Positions 1 through 7,604 of a DNA stretch of 19,388 bases are shown here, piece by piece. Position 1 is the first letter of the stretch. Every line of letters starts with the position of its first letter. The notes below the pieces were generated by a model. The model saw only the letters and a program-made list of their open reading frames with translations. It was not told where the DNA came from and did not search any database. Origin of the DNA: Spirochaetia bacterium UBA5368 (lineage in GTDB: Bacteria > Spirochaetota > UBA4802 > UBA5368); contig DHPI01000010.1 in NCBI GenBank assembly GCA_002407865.1, positions 64,512 through 83,899 of the forward strand, read 5' to 3'. A program made the translations under genes and the position numbers.

Positions 1-702
1 ACCGCCAAGGGGATGATCTATTGGATTCATCGCAACGCCGCGGACCTTCGGCCGCTTGTGCAACCAGCGCGTTCTTCCCGCCTTTCCCATGCTAATATTA
101 ATATGATCTTTATTGCCGACCTCACCAATCGTCGCATAACACTCTTTATGCACTTTTCGTAATTCACCCGACGGCAACTTGATAAGGCAATATTCCCCCT
201 CTTTCGCCGTTATCTGCGCCACAGTTCCAGCGGACCTCACGAGCTGGCCGCCTTTGCCTCTGTGCAGTTCAATATTATATATATTCGCACCAGAAGGAAT
301 ATTCTTAAGCGGGAGATTGTTTCCGACTTTAAATTCAGCATTTTCGGCGGAAAGAATCGTATCTCCCACCTTCAGCGAATCAGGAGCAATAATATATCTC
401 TTTTCTCCGTCCTTATAGGTAATAAGCGCAATATTTGCCGACCTGTTAGGATCGTATTCTACAGTCGTTACCTTTCCTTCGATACCGTATTTATCCCTCT
501 TAAAATCGATTATTCGATACAAACGCTTGTGTCCGCCCCCTCGCCTGCGGACAGACACCTGCCCTTTATGGCCGCGGCCCGCATACTCTTTCTTCCCGAC
601 ACATAGCGGCTTGAAAGGAGTTTCCGCCGTTAGTTCTTCCTTGGTCAGTACGGTTTTAAATCGCTGTGTTGACGTACTCGGATTAAATTTCTTGATTCCC
701 AT
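1..702 (-). CDS. rplB: 50S ribosomal protein L2, 3'-truncated by the window edge
   Basis: L2 is a primary 23S rRNA binder near the peptidyl-transferase centre and is needed for subunit joining. The frame is open from an ATG at 700-702 to the window edge, giving 234 residues of a protein usually about 275 long. It begins [16 protein letters not shown] and contains the typical L2 stretches [19 protein letters not shown] and [21 protein letters not shown]. The conserved His of the MNPxDHP motif is present near residue 230. It continues DHPLGG where many bacteria have DHPHGG, a mild variation. A Shine-Dalgarno-like AAAGGTAAG precedes the start. It lies 47 bp downstream of rplW in the normal S10-operon order, so rpsS would be expected just outside the window. 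The identification is secure. Confidence 0.98.
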   Translation of the reverse strand, partial: MGIKKFNPSTSTQRFKTVLTKEELTAETPFKPLCVGKKEYAGRGHKGQVSVRRRGGGHKRLYRIIDFKRDKYGIEGKVTTVEYDPNRSANIALITYKDGEKRYIIAPDSLKVGDTILSAENAEFKVGNNLPLKNIPSGANIYNIELHRGKGGQLVRSAGTVAQITAKEGEYCLIKLPSGELRKVHKECYATIGEVGNKDHINISMGKAGRTRWLHKRPKVRGVAMNPIDHPLGG

Positions 703-749
703 CGTTCTTACCTTTGCAAATTCATAACGATCATATTATTCGGCCACAT

Positions 750-1034
750 CTATTGATTTTCAAACAAATCAATTTTCTCGCCCTTCTTCAGGGTCACTAC
801 GGCCTTCTTCCATGCCGGAGTATTACCATACTGGTGCCGCACCCTTTTCTTCTTCCCGCGCACCACGACAACATTGACTTTTTCGGCGGTCACATTAAAC
901 ATATCTTTCACCGCCTTACGGATAATCACCTTATTGGCTTTCATCGCTACGCGAAATACATACTTCCCCTTCGCATTTAAATCCGTGCTTTTTTCGGACA
1001 GCACCGGCCGTATAATCACATCATTTATATCCAT
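750..1034 (-). CDS. rplW: 50S ribosomal protein L23
   Basis: L23 is an early-assembling 23S rRNA-binding protein at the peptide exit tunnel, where trigger factor and SRP dock. The 94-residue product has the family's usual length. It shows the N-terminal pattern VIIRPVLSEKS, the basic central stretch RGKKKRVRHQYGNTPAWKKA that contacts rRNA, and the C-terminal VTLKKGEKIDLFE. The ATG at 1034 follows the rplD stop by only 2 bp, which implies translational coupling. Its position between L4 and L2 is the canonical S10-operon order. Confidence 0.98.
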   Translation of the reverse strand: MDINDVIIRPVLSEKSTDLNAKGKYVFRVAMKANKVIIRKAVKDMFNVTAEKVNVVVVRGKKKRVRHQYGNTPAWKKAVVTLKKGEKIDLFENQ

Positions 1035-1036
1035 CG

Positions 1037-1663
1037 TTACTCACCCTTCGCGTACTTCTCATTTAAGAAACTTACAGCGCTCTCGGTTATTACGAGGGAT
1101 TTGGTATAAAATATATCCCTGCTGGAAATCCTTTTTACATTGTTATAACGGAACCACGGAATATTGCGTATCGCCCTTTTCAGCAGCCCGTTTTCAGAAT
1201 CTGTAAGAAGCACGCCTTTATCAATATTAAGCGCCTTTCCGATGGCGGCTATTTCTTTCGTTTTACCATTCTCGACATTTATATCTTCAAGAACCTTAAT
1301 GGAACCCTGCTTCGCTTTCAGTGTAAGCAGAGAGCGATATGCTTCAGCCTTGATTTTTTTCGGCAACTCAATGCGATAATCACGTGGAATAGGCCCAAAA
1401 ACAACGCCGCCACCCCTCCACTGAGGCGCCCGAATGCTTCCCTGGCGCGCCCGCCCTGTACCTTTCTGGCGCCATGGTTTCGAACCGCCGCCGGCAACAT
1501 ACGAACGCTCTTTCGTACAATGCGTCCCCTGACGAAGATTTGCATTTGCCGACTTTATCAATTCATACAGCAGAACATCATTAATCTTTACGTTAAATAC
1601 CGTATCGTTTAATTCGATCTGCCCGATCACTTTCCCATCTTTCGAATATTTATCGAGAACCAT
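1037..1663 (-). CDS. rplD: 50S ribosomal protein L4
   Basis: L4 binds 23S rRNA domain I and lines the exit tunnel with an extended loop. The 208-residue product contains the expected loop region, seen as RSYVAGGGSKPWRQKGTGRA followed by RQGSIRAPQWRGGGVVFGP around residues 55-95. This is the region where macrolide-resistance changes occur in other bacteria. The C-terminal part (VLLTDSENGLLKRAIRNIPW) is typical. The gene starts 11 bp after the rplC stop and ends 2 bp before rplW, so it sits inside one transcription unit. In E. coli L4 autoregulates the S10 operon by an mRNA leader; the short rpsJ leader here leaves little room for a similar element. Confidence 0.98.
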   Translation of the reverse strand: MVLDKYSKDGKVIGQIELNDTVFNVKINDVLLYELIKSANANLRQGTHCTKERSYVAGGGSKPWRQKGTGRARQGSIRAPQWRGGGVVFGPIPRDYRIELPKKIKAEAYRSLLTLKAKQGSIKVLEDINVENGKTKEIAAIGKALNIDKGVLLTDSENGLLKRAIRNIPWFRYNNVKRISSRDIFYTKSLVITESAVSFLNEKYAKGE

Positions 1664-1674
1664 CGCACGCCTGC

Positions 1675-2295
1675 CTACTTTTCTTTTACCGTGATTATGG
1701 AATCTTTCCTTCCCGGAACAGCACCGGAAATAAGAACAATATTTTTATCCTTCAGTATCTTTACAACCTTCAAATTTTTCACAGTGATATGTTTGTTGCC
1801 ATCCCTTCCCGGCATCTTTTTCCCTTTCCAAACCTCGCCAGGGTACGTATGCGCGCCGATTGAACCCGGTGCCCTGTGAAAATCGGAACCATGACTTTTA
1901 CGACCACCTCCAAAACCATGGCGCTTCAGTACGCCTGCATACCCCTTTCCCTTCGAAATCCCGGATACAGTAACAACCTGGTTTTCCGTAAAAACGTCAC
2001 AGCTTATAACACTGCCTTCCTGCAGACTTTCGTCGAAAACATCAATTTCCCGCAATATCTTCTTTGGTGAAATATTACGCTTTTTATAATCACCCAGCAA
2101 AGCTTTGCCGAGATTCTTTTCTTTCGCATCAACATATCCAATCTTGAGCGCGGCATATCCGTCTTTCTCAACAGTTTTCTTCTGGACAACAACACATGGC
2201 CCAAGCTCACAAATCGTTACCGGGCAAACGGTACCGTCTTCGAGTATATATTGACTCATCCCGACCTTTTTTCCAATCAACGTCTTTTTCATCAT
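1675..2295 (-). CDS. rplC: 50S ribosomal protein L3
   Basis: L3 is an early-assembly 23S rRNA-binding protein whose extended loop reaches towards the peptidyl-transferase centre. The product has the N-terminal IGKKVGMSQ motif, the characteristic central stretch SKGKGYAGVLKRHGFGGGRKSHG, then FHRAPGSIGAHTYPGEVWKGKKMPG and the closing VPGRKDSIITVK. I place the start at the first ATG of an ATG-ATG pair (2295), because GTGGG lies five bases upstream and the family begins close to this point. An in-frame ATG at 2307 would add MWVS and is less likely. A start at 2292 is equally compatible with the sequence. The length, about 206 residues, is normal. Confidence 0.96.
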   Translation of the reverse strand: MMKKTLIGKKVGMSQYILEDGTVCPVTICELGPCVVVQKKTVEKDGYAALKIGYVDAKEKNLGKALLGDYKKRNISPKKILREIDVFDESLQEGSVISCDVFTENQVVTVSGISKGKGYAGVLKRHGFGGGRKSHGSDFHRAPGSIGAHTYPGEVWKGKKMPGRDGNKHITVKNLKVVKILKDKNIVLISGAVPGRKDSIITVKEK

Positions 2296-2329
2296 ACTAA
2301 CCCACACATTAGAAAATTATCACTCTGCC

Positions 2330-2341
2330 GTAGTATACTAC
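2330..2341. repeat. 12-bp perfect palindrome in the rpsJ-rplC spacer
   Basis: GTAGTATACTAC reads identically on both strands and lies in the 89-bp spacer between rpsJ and rplC. As minus-strand RNA it could form a small hairpin (UAG/CUA around UAUA), flanked by UCUG and CAGA that add four pairs. No terminator U-tract follows. The role is unknown; chance is possible in AT-rich DNA. Confidence 0.4.
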
Positions 2342-2384
2342 AGATACATTCCCAAAAAATACGTTCGTTATGTTGCTCGTAAAT

Positions 2385-2702
2385 TCAGGATTTTATATCA
2401 ACAGAGACACCGGCGGGGAGTTCAAGCTTCATCAGCGCTTCAACCGTATCAGAGTTTGGATCAATAATATCGATCAAGCGCTTATGTGTTCTAATCTCAA
2501 ACTGTTCTCGCGACTTCTTGTTGACATGCGGCGATCTTAATACGCAAAATTTCTCAATTTTTGTCGGCAACGGTATTGGTCCAGCAACCCGGGCACCGCT
2601 CCTGTTTGTTGTTGCAACAATCTTTGCGGCCGACTGATCAAGCAGCTTGGCATCAAATGACCGCAGTTTAACCCGTATTTTTTGACCTGTAATCTTTGCC
2701 AC
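2385..2702 (-). CDS. rpsJ: 30S ribosomal protein S10 (NusE), GTG start
   Basis: S10 is a 30S head protein that also acts as NusE, the partner of NusB and of the NusG C-terminal domain in transcription-translation coupling. The 105-residue product shows [22 protein letters not shown], then the exposed loop [12 protein letters not shown], then the near-invariant [24 protein letters not shown], and ends VDIKS. The start codon is GTG at 2700-2702, since the sequence reads GTGGCAAAG for the MAK start. A purine-rich GGATAGGG lies just upstream. It is the first gene of the S10 block, 141 bp downstream of tuf. A promoter candidate in that gap would give a leader of roughly 55 nt. Confidence 0.98.
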   Translation of the reverse strand: MAKITGQKIRVKLRSFDAKLLDQSAAKIVATTNRSGARVAGPIPLPTKIEKFCVLRSPHVNKKSREQFEIRTHKRLIDIIDPNSDTVEALMKLELPAGVSVDIKS

Positions 2703-2761
2703 TTTAGCACCCTATCCAGCTTCTCTCAGAAATCAACGTTTATAATGATAAGCTTATAAAA

Positions 2762-2813
2762 ATATTATTAGTTGCCAGACACACTATGTCAAAGGACTGA
2801 CAACTAATAATAT
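2762..2813 (-). terminator. Hairpin downstream of tuf, possible intrinsic terminator
   Basis: As minus-strand RNA, AUAUUAUUAGUUGUCAG pairs with CUGGCAACUAAUAAUAU (17 bp, one U-G pair) around an 18-nt loop. Only a short U-run (UUUUA) follows. It starts about 30 nt after the tuf stop codon. On the plus strand the wobble becomes a C-A mismatch, so the structure suits RNA read in the gene direction. The stem is AT-rich, so termination may be partial, or the hairpin may mark a processing site or 3'-end protection. Confidence 0.5.
2764..2792 (-). promoter_or_regulatory. Candidate sigma-70 promoter for the S10 block
   Basis: On the minus strand a perfect -35 TTGACA (2787-2792) is followed 17 bases later by AATAAT (2764-2769), five of six matches to TATAAT. 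The predicted start is near 2757, giving a leader of about 55 nt before the rpsJ GTG. The -35 lies in the loop and the -10 in the descending arm of the tuf hairpin, so tuf messages would contain the hairpin and S10 messages would begin just after it. Confidence 0.6.
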
Positions 2814-2843
2814 AGACACCCATTTATTCAAGTATTTTTTAAA

Positions 2844-4058
2844 TTATTCTACAATCTTCGTTACAACACCGGCGCCAACGGTTCTGCCGCCCTCGCGAAT
2901 GGCGAAACGAAGGGTTTCTTCCATGGCGACAGGCGTAATAAGCTCAACCGTCATGGTAATATTATCTCCCGGCATAACCATTTCCACACCCTCGGGCAGA
3001 TTTATGATGCCGGTAACGTCGGTTGTTCTGAAATAGAACTGCGGACGATAGTTATTAAAGAACGGCGTATGCCGGCCGCCTTCTTCCTTGGAGAGAACAT
3101 ACACCTCTCCGAGAAACTTCTTATGCGGCGTGATTGAGCCCGGCTTGGCAAGAACCTGCCCTCTCTCCACATCCTCTTTCGCGGTTCCACGAAGGAGACA
3201 TCCAACATTATCTCCCGCTATCCCCTCATCGAGAAGCTTTCTGAACATCTCAACACCGGTACACACGGTCTTCTTGGTTTCGGTAAAACCAACGATCTCA
3301 ACTTCATCACCGGTCCTGACGATACCGCGCTCGATCCTTCCGGTAACAACCGTACCGCGGCCGGTAATCGAGAATACGTCTTCAATCGGCATAAGGAACG
3401 GCTTATCCCTGTCTCTCTCCGGATCTGGAACGTACGCATCCAGCGCGTCGGCAAGCTTAATTATCGGACCGCACGACTCACAGTCAGCCTTCCCGCATCC
3501 GCATTCCATAGCTTTAAGGGCAGAGCCGGCAACAATCGGAGTATCATCGCCAGGATATTCATACTTGCTCAAAAGATCCCGTACTTCCATCTCAACGAGC
3601 TCAATAAGCTCATCCCTATCTGCTGGATCAAGCTGGTCAACCTTATTAAGGAAAACAACAATATATGGCACGTTAACCTGACGAGCGAGAAGGACATGCT
3701 CCTTCGTCTGCGGCATAGGACCATCGGTCGATGCGACAACCAGAATGGCTGCATCCATCTGCGCAGCGCCTGTGATCATGTTCTTAATATAGTCGGCATG
3801 ACCCGGGCAGTCCACATGCGCATAGTGTCTGTTTTTGGTCTCATACTCCATATGAGATGTCGCAATCGTTATCCCTCGGGCCTTTTCCTCGGGCGCATTG
3901 TCAATCTGATCATAGTTGACCGCCTTATTCTTGCCCCCGATCGCGGCCGTTAAACATTTTGTAATTGCTGATGTCAAAGTGGTCTTTCCATGGTCAATAT
4001 GTCCAATTGTTCCCACATTAACGTGCGGTTTAGACCTATCAAATTTTTCCTTTGCCAT
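2844..4058 (-). CDS. tuf: Translation elongation factor Tu
   Basis: EF-Tu is the GTPase that delivers aminoacyl-tRNA to the ribosomal A site. The 404-residue product has G1 GHIDHGKT (residues 19-26), switch I with EEKARGITI (58-65), G3 DCPGH with the catalytic His (83-87), G4 NKVD (138-141) and G5 GSAL (178-181), followed by domains II and III. Domain II includes [13 protein letters not shown] and domain [13 protein letters not shown] and [13 protein letters not shown]. Odd feature: a cysteine cluster C186, C188, C193 and C196 (CxCx4CxxC), just after G5, gives a zinc-site-like motif. A strong ribosome binding site AAGGAG sits seven bases before the ATG. The gene follows fusA after 310 bp and has its own promoter candidate, so it is probably expressed partly independently. 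Confidence 0.99.
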   Translation of the reverse strand: MAKEKFDRSKPHVNVGTIGHIDHGKTTLTSAITKCLTAAIGGKNKAVNYDQIDNAPEEKARGITIATSHMEYETKNRHYAHVDCPGHADYIKNMITGAAQMDAAILVVASTDGPMPQTKEHVLLARQVNVPYIVVFLNKVDQLDPADRDELIELVEMEVRDLLSKYEYPGDDTPIVAGSALKAMECGCGKADCESCGPIIKLADALDAYVPDPERDRDKPFLMPIEDVFSITGRGTVVTGRIERGIVRTGDEVEIVGFTETKKTVCTGVEMFRKLLDEGIAGDNVGCLLRGTAKEDVERGQVLAKPGSITPHKKFLGEVYVLSKEEGGRHTPFFNNYRPQFYFRTTDVTGIINLPEGVEMVMPGDNITMTVELITPVAMEETLRFAIREGGRTVGAGVVTKIVE

Positions 4059-4065
4059 TGTATTT

Positions 4066-4071
4066 CTCCTT
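4066..4071 (-). promoter_or_regulatory. Ribosome binding site of tuf
   Basis: AAGGAG on the minus strand lies seven bases before the tuf ATG at 4058. It is among the stronger Shine-Dalgarno sites in the window, matching the high demand for EF-Tu. Confidence 0.8.
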
Positions 4072-4241
4072 AAATATTATTCATACATTACTGAAATATA
4101 TTGAAACCACCCATAGCTTCACGCACAATCAGCTATTCATCTAACACGCTCATACTATATGGTATTATTACTATACTAAAGAGGATAACGCGAACTATAA
4201 GATAGGAAATCCTCTCCCGAACATAAACTTCGAGTGTATGA

Positions 4242-4270
4242 ATTAAAAAAATATGAGCCTGTTCTGTCAA
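4242..4270 (-). promoter_or_regulatory. Candidate promoter for tuf
   Basis: A perfect minus-strand TTGACA (4265-4270) is followed after 17 bases by TTTAAT (4242-4247), five of six matches but lacking the important second-position A. The predicted leader is about 175 nt. The TATAGT boxes closer to tuf are alternatives, but their -35 regions are poor. Confidence 0.4.
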
Positions 4271-4347
4271 CTAATTAATTACAAAACGACAAAATTTTAT
4301 CCGAAAGCGCCTATTTTCACCGTATAGCCCATTTGCGCATTCATAAA

Positions 4348-4367
4348 ACATACCGTAACCGGCATAT
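4348..4367 (-). terminator. Small hairpin after fusA, weak terminator candidate
   Basis: As minus-strand RNA, AUAUGCCG pairs with CGGUAUGU across a GUUA loop (8 bp including two G-U pairs), and the run UUUU spans the end of the stem. It begins right after the fusA TGA. The stem is short, so it is probably at most a partial terminator. Confidence 0.3.
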
Positions 4368-4368
4368 A

Positions 4369-6456
4369 TCAATAGAGACGCCCCGTAAGCCGTCCGATAA
4401 TCGCATCGGTTATGTTTCTGGGTACGAGATCATAATGATCGAATAAAAGCGTATGCGATGCGCGCCCCTGACTTATTGAACGCAATCCCGTTGCGTATCC
4501 GAATATCTCCGAAAGAGGAACATACGCGTCAATCACCTTAAGCTGGCCCCGAAGGTCTATTTTTTCTATTTTTCCCCTTCGCGAGTTAATATCGTTGATA
4601 ATATCGCCGGTATATTCATCGGGCACAACGACTTCAAGCTTCATAACAGGCTCGAGCAGCGACGGATCGGCCTTTCGCGCCCCGTCTTTGACGGCCATTG
4701 TCGCAGCTATACGATATGCGATATCAATCGAATCGGATTCATCATACGATGCGCCGATAAGCGTTACTCCGACATCGACCATGCGATATCCGGCAAGAAC
4801 GCCCGCTTCCATGGCGTCCCGCGCACCGCTTTCGATGTGCGAAATGTAATTTTCCGGAATTTCCGCACCCTTCAGCCTGTTTGTAAACTGTATTCCTGAT
4901 CCGGGCTTTAACGGCTCAAGTTCAAGCACTACCCTGCCGAACTGATTTTTTCCGCCGATCTGACGCTCGTAGGTAAATTCAGATTCAACTTTCTTCGTTA
5001 TCGTTTCCTTATACGCGACCTGCGGCTTTCCCACATTCGCGGAAACATTGAAATCCCGGGTAAGTCGGTCTATAATAACTTCAAGGTGCAGTTCACCCAT
5101 GCCGGATATGATATTCTGGCCTGTTTCGTCATCTATCTTTACTCGAAACGAAGGATCTTCATCTTCAAGTTTTCGCAGGGCGATATTCAGCTTATCCTGA
5201 TCGGTCTTCGTTTTCGGCTCTATGGCGATCGAAATAACAGGTTCAGGAAACTGCATTTTTTCAAGGAGTATCGGGTCATGTTCATCGCACAGGGTATCAC
5301 CGGTGCGCACTGTCTTTAATCCGACAAAGGCAACGATATCTCCGGTATAGACCTCCTGCACATCCTCCCGATCGTTCGCGTGCATGCGCAGAATTCGACC
5401 AATTCTCTCTTTTTTCGAACCGGTCACGTTCAATACGACATCGCCGGTCTTTTTTGTCCCCGAATACACGCGGACATAGGATAGCTTGCCGACATATGGA
5501 TCCGACATGATCTTAAACACAAGCGCGGAAAAGGGCTCCTTATCGTTTGCCTCTCTGTGCAAAATTTCTTCATGATGCTTCGGATTATGCCCTTCGACCG
5601 CCACCACATCCCTCGGAGAGGGGAGATAGGCAACTATCGCATCGAGCAGCGGCTGGATCGCCTTGTTCCTGAGCGCACTGCCGCAAAATACCGGGAAAAG
5701 CTTTGCGCTGAGGGTAACATCACGTATCGCGCTGACAAGCTCGCTTTCACCCGGCTCGAGCCCTTCAATATATTTTTCCATGATCACGTCGCTGTTTTCC
5801 GCGAGAAGCTCGATCATGGACTCCCTGTGTTTTTTTGCGCTGTCCGCAAGATCTGCTGGTATTTCAATTTCATCGTATTTTTCGCCGACCGGATCATTCC
5901 ATACATACCCTTTCATTCTGACCAGATCGATTACGCCCAGATAGTCGTCTTCCGCGCCTATTGGCGCCTGAAGCGGAAGGGGTTTCGCGTAGAGCTTGTC
6001 CTTGATCATCTCAACACATCGGTCGAAATCCGCACCTACCCGGTCAAGTTTATTGACAAAACAAATGCGCGGGATGTGATACCTGTCGGCCTGGCGCCAC
6101 ACCGTTTCTGATTGCGGCTCAACGCCCGCAACACCGTCAAAAACGGCAATCGCCGAATCGAGAACCCTGAGACTTCGCTCAACTTCAACGGTAAAATCCA
6201 CATGACCGGGGGTATCGATGATATTAATCCGCGTATTTTTCCAGAATGTGGTTGTCGCAGCGGCAGAGATGGTAATGCCACGCTCTTTCTCCTGCGCCAT
6301 CCAGTCCATTTCAGCGGTGCCCTCATGCACCTCCCCTATTTTGTACGTTTTACCGGTATAATAGAGTATGCGCTCGGTAAGCGTGGTTTTCCCCGCATCG
6401 ATGTGGGCCATAATACCGATATTTCTGGTTCGATTTAATGGAAGCTCCCTTCCCAT
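4369..6456 (-). CDS. fusA: Translation elongation factor G
   Basis: EF-G is the GTPase that drives translocation and, with RRF, ribosome recycling. From ATG 6456 the product has 695 residues, the normal length. It contains G1 AHIDAGKTT (17-25), switch [10 protein letters not shown] (55-63), G3 DTPGH (81-85), G4 NKLD (135-138) and G5 CGSAL, followed by domains II-V with GMGELHLEV and SRRGKIE. The start at 6456 gives [14 protein letters not shown], which lines up with the N-termini of known EF-Gs. The frame is open a further 26 codons upstream, but that stretch crosses an intergenic hairpin and is unlikely to be translated. The nearest Shine-Dalgarno-like GAGGT is about 13 bases from the ATG, an unusually long spacing. 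Many spirochaetes carry more than one EF-G class, and I cannot tell which class this is. Confidence 0.98.
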   Translation of the reverse strand: MGRELPLNRTRNIGIMAHIDAGKTTLTERILYYTGKTYKIGEVHEGTAEMDWMAQEKERGITISAAATTTFWKNTRINIIDTPGHVDFTVEVERSLRVLDSAIAVFDGVAGVEPQSETVWRQADRYHIPRICFVNKLDRVGADFDRCVEMIKDKLYAKPLPLQAPIGAEDDYLGVIDLVRMKGYVWNDPVGEKYDEIEIPADLADSAKKHRESMIELLAENSDVIMEKYIEGLEPGESELVSAIRDVTLSAKLFPVFCGSALRNKAIQPLLDAIVAYLPSPRDVVAVEGHNPKHHEEILHREANDKEPFSALVFKIMSDPYVGKLSYVRVYSGTKKTGDVVLNVTGSKKERIGRILRMHANDREDVQEVYTGDIVAFVGLKTVRTGDTLCDEHDPILLEKMQFPEPVISIAIEPKTKTDQDKLNIALRKLEDEDPSFRVKIDDETGQNIISGMGELHLEVIIDRLTRDFNVSANVGKPQVAYKETITKKVESEFTYERQIGGKNQFGRVVLELEPLKPGSGIQFTNRLKGAEIPENYISHIESGARDAMEAGVLAGYRMVDVGVTLIGASYDESDSIDIAYRIAATMAVKDGARKADPSLLEPVMKLEVVVPDEYTGDIINDINSRRGKIEKIDLRGQLKVIDAYVPLSEIFGYATGLRSISQGRASHTLLFDHYDLVPRNITDAIIGRLTGRLY

Positions 6457-6486
6457 AGAATACCGCTTTACCTCGACAATAAATAA

Positions 6487-6510
6487 ATACCAGGGAGGAA
6501 GCCCTGGTAT
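6487..6510 (-). terminator. Perfect 9-bp hairpin in the rpsG-fusA spacer
   Basis: ATACCAGGG and CCCTGGTAT form a perfect stem around a six-base loop (CUUCCU in the minus-strand RNA), followed by the U-rich stretch UUAUUUAUUG. The tail is broken by A residues, so this is better read as a partial attenuator or processing hairpin than a full terminator. It lies 28 nt after the rpsG stop and 30 nt before the fusA start, so it could lower fusA output relative to rpsL-rpsG or protect the upstream mRNA. Confidence 0.5.
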
Positions 6511-6537
6511 AATATAAAATTTACAATACTGCAACCG

Positions 6538-7008
6538 TTAAAACTTGTAATGCGAAAACGCCTTGTTGGCTTCCGCCATTTTATGCGTGTCTTCCTTCTT
6601 CTTTATCGATGACCCCGTATTATTATACGCATCCATCAATTCGCCGGCCAGTTTCTGAAACATGGTTTTTTCAGACCTTGAACGCGAATAATTGATGATC
6701 CAGCGTATCCCAAGCGCCTGACGCCTTTCAGGGCGAATCTCGATCGGCACCTGGTACGTCGCACCGCCGACCCTTCTCGACTTTACCTCAACCACCGGTT
6801 TCACATTTTCAAGCGCCTGTATAAAAACGTCTACTGGGTCCTTCTTCGTTTTCTGCTCAAGAATATCCATCGCTCTGTAAAAAATCGTTTCAGAGACTCC
6901 CTTCTTGCCCTCGTACATCATTACATTGATGAACTTCGTTACCAGTTTTGAAGCATACTTCGGATCAGGCAATACTTCTCTCTTCACAGGTCTTCTTCTT
7001 CGTGGCAT
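6538..7008 (-). CDS. rpsG: 30S ribosomal protein S7
   Basis: S7 is a primary 16S rRNA binder that organises the 30S head and contacts E-site tRNA. The 156-residue product begins [18 protein letters not shown] and contains the conserved [16 protein letters not shown] and [14 protein letters not shown]. Its C-terminal half has [18 protein letters not shown] and [25 protein letters not shown] just before the ATG gives a good ribosome binding site. It follows rpsL by 51 bp, the standard str-operon arrangement. In E. coli S7 represses its own synthesis through the rpsL-rpsG spacer; the shorter spacer here shows no obvious equivalent. Confidence 0.98.
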   Translation of the reverse strand: MPRRRRPVKREVLPDPKYASKLVTKFINVMMYEGKKGVSETIFYRAMDILEQKTKKDPVDVFIQALENVKPVVEVKSRRVGGATYQVPIEIRPERRQALGIRWIINYSRSRSEKTMFQKLAGELMDAYNNTGSSIKKKEDTHKMAEANKAFSHYKF

Positions 7009-7059
7009 AATTCCCCTCGTTACCGAATAAATAATATCATCTATAACTCACTATAATGT

Positions 7060-7434
7060 CTACGCCTTTGGCCGCTTCGCGCCGTATTTCGATCTTCCCT
7101 TTCTTCTATCCTCGACACCCAGTGTATCAAGCGTTCCACGGACTATATGATAGCGCACGCCGGGAAGGTCTTTTATTCTTCCGCCACGCACCAGCACCGC
7201 CGAGTGTTCCTGAAGATTATGGCCGACTCCGGGAATGTATGCGGTCACTTCAATTCCATTTGTCAATCTAACACGCGCCACCTTTCGAAGCGCAGAGTTC
7301 GGCTTCTTCGGGGTTACCGTCATTACACGCGTACATACGCCGCGTTTCTGTGGGCACGACTTCAACGCCGGCGATTTGGATTTTCTCTTTTTGCTTTCCC
7401 GTCCGCGTCTGATCAACTGATTGATTGTTGGCAT
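7060..7434 (-). CDS. rpsL: 30S ribosomal protein S12
   Basis: S12 sits at the decoding centre and monitors codon-anticodon pairing. The 124-residue product aligns without gaps, as far as I can compare, with E. coli S12. It contains [30 protein letters not shown] and [14 protein letters not shown], and ends [11 protein letters not shown]. Lys43 and Lys88, where streptomycin-resistance changes arise, are both wild type. Asp89, the beta-methylthiolation target in many bacteria, is present. GAGGAG lies five bases before the ATG. It is the first gene of the str block, 170 bp after rpoC. Confidence 0.99.
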   Translation of the reverse strand: MPTINQLIRRGRESKKRKSKSPALKSCPQKRGVCTRVMTVTPKKPNSALRKVARVRLTNGIEVTAYIPGVGHNLQEHSAVLVRGGRIKDLPGVRYHIVRGTLDTLGVEDRRKGRSKYGAKRPKA

Positions 7435-7515
7435 TGCATCTCCTCTATCTTCACAATAATATCATATCTTCTACTCGAAAATTCTTACAGCACCCTGAAT
7501 ATCACACCTTTCACA

Positions 7516-7577
7516 GAAAATCCCGCAGGCAACCCCGAGGTTTACGCCATATAGGTTTCGGAGATTCTACTCTGCGG
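7516..7577 (-). other. Structured RNA candidate in the rpoC-rpsL spacer
   Basis: In the minus-strand RNA, CCGCAG (7572-7577) can pair with CUGCGG (7523-7528). It encloses a smaller hairpin in which GGC..GCC and AACC/GGUU close a UCGG tetraloop. AUUUUC follows the structure. It could be a weak terminator for rpoC or a leader structure for the str block. The pairing is short and unsupported by comparison. Confidence 0.3.
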
Positions 7578-7604
7578 TTTTTACCTGTTATTTGTCAAGA
7601 ATTT

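Larger units (their letters stand above)
4059..4368 (-). other. 310-bp non-coding spacer between fusA and tuf
   Basis: No credible gene is seen here. The spacer is AT-rich, with a weak hairpin just after fusA, a promoter candidate at 4242-4270 and a strong ribosome binding site at 4066-4071 before tuf. Three minus-strand TATAGT boxes lie at 4154-4159, 4170-4175 and 4194-4199, none with a good -35. Compared with the short fusA-tuf gaps of many bacteria this is long, consistent with separate control of tuf. Confidence 0.6.

Noticed and set aside
2296..2307. Four-codon upstream extension of rplC (MWVS)
   Set aside because: L3 proteins begin near the KKTLIGKKVGM segment, and the ATG pair at 2292-2295 has a better-placed purine-rich stretch.
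6457..6534. 26-codon N-terminal extension of fusA
   Set aside because: It crosses the rpsG-fusA hairpin, has no family counterpart, and the shorter start aligns with EF-G N-termini.
6506..6534. TTGCAG-17-TATACC as a fusA promoter
   Set aside because: Both boxes match only four of six bases, and the -10 overlaps the hairpin arm.
7593..7598. Perfect TTGACA just after rpoC as an rpsL promoter
   Set aside because: The bases 17 downstream are GCAGAG. The nearest good -10 (TAGAAT) is 23 bases away, too far for a standard promoter.
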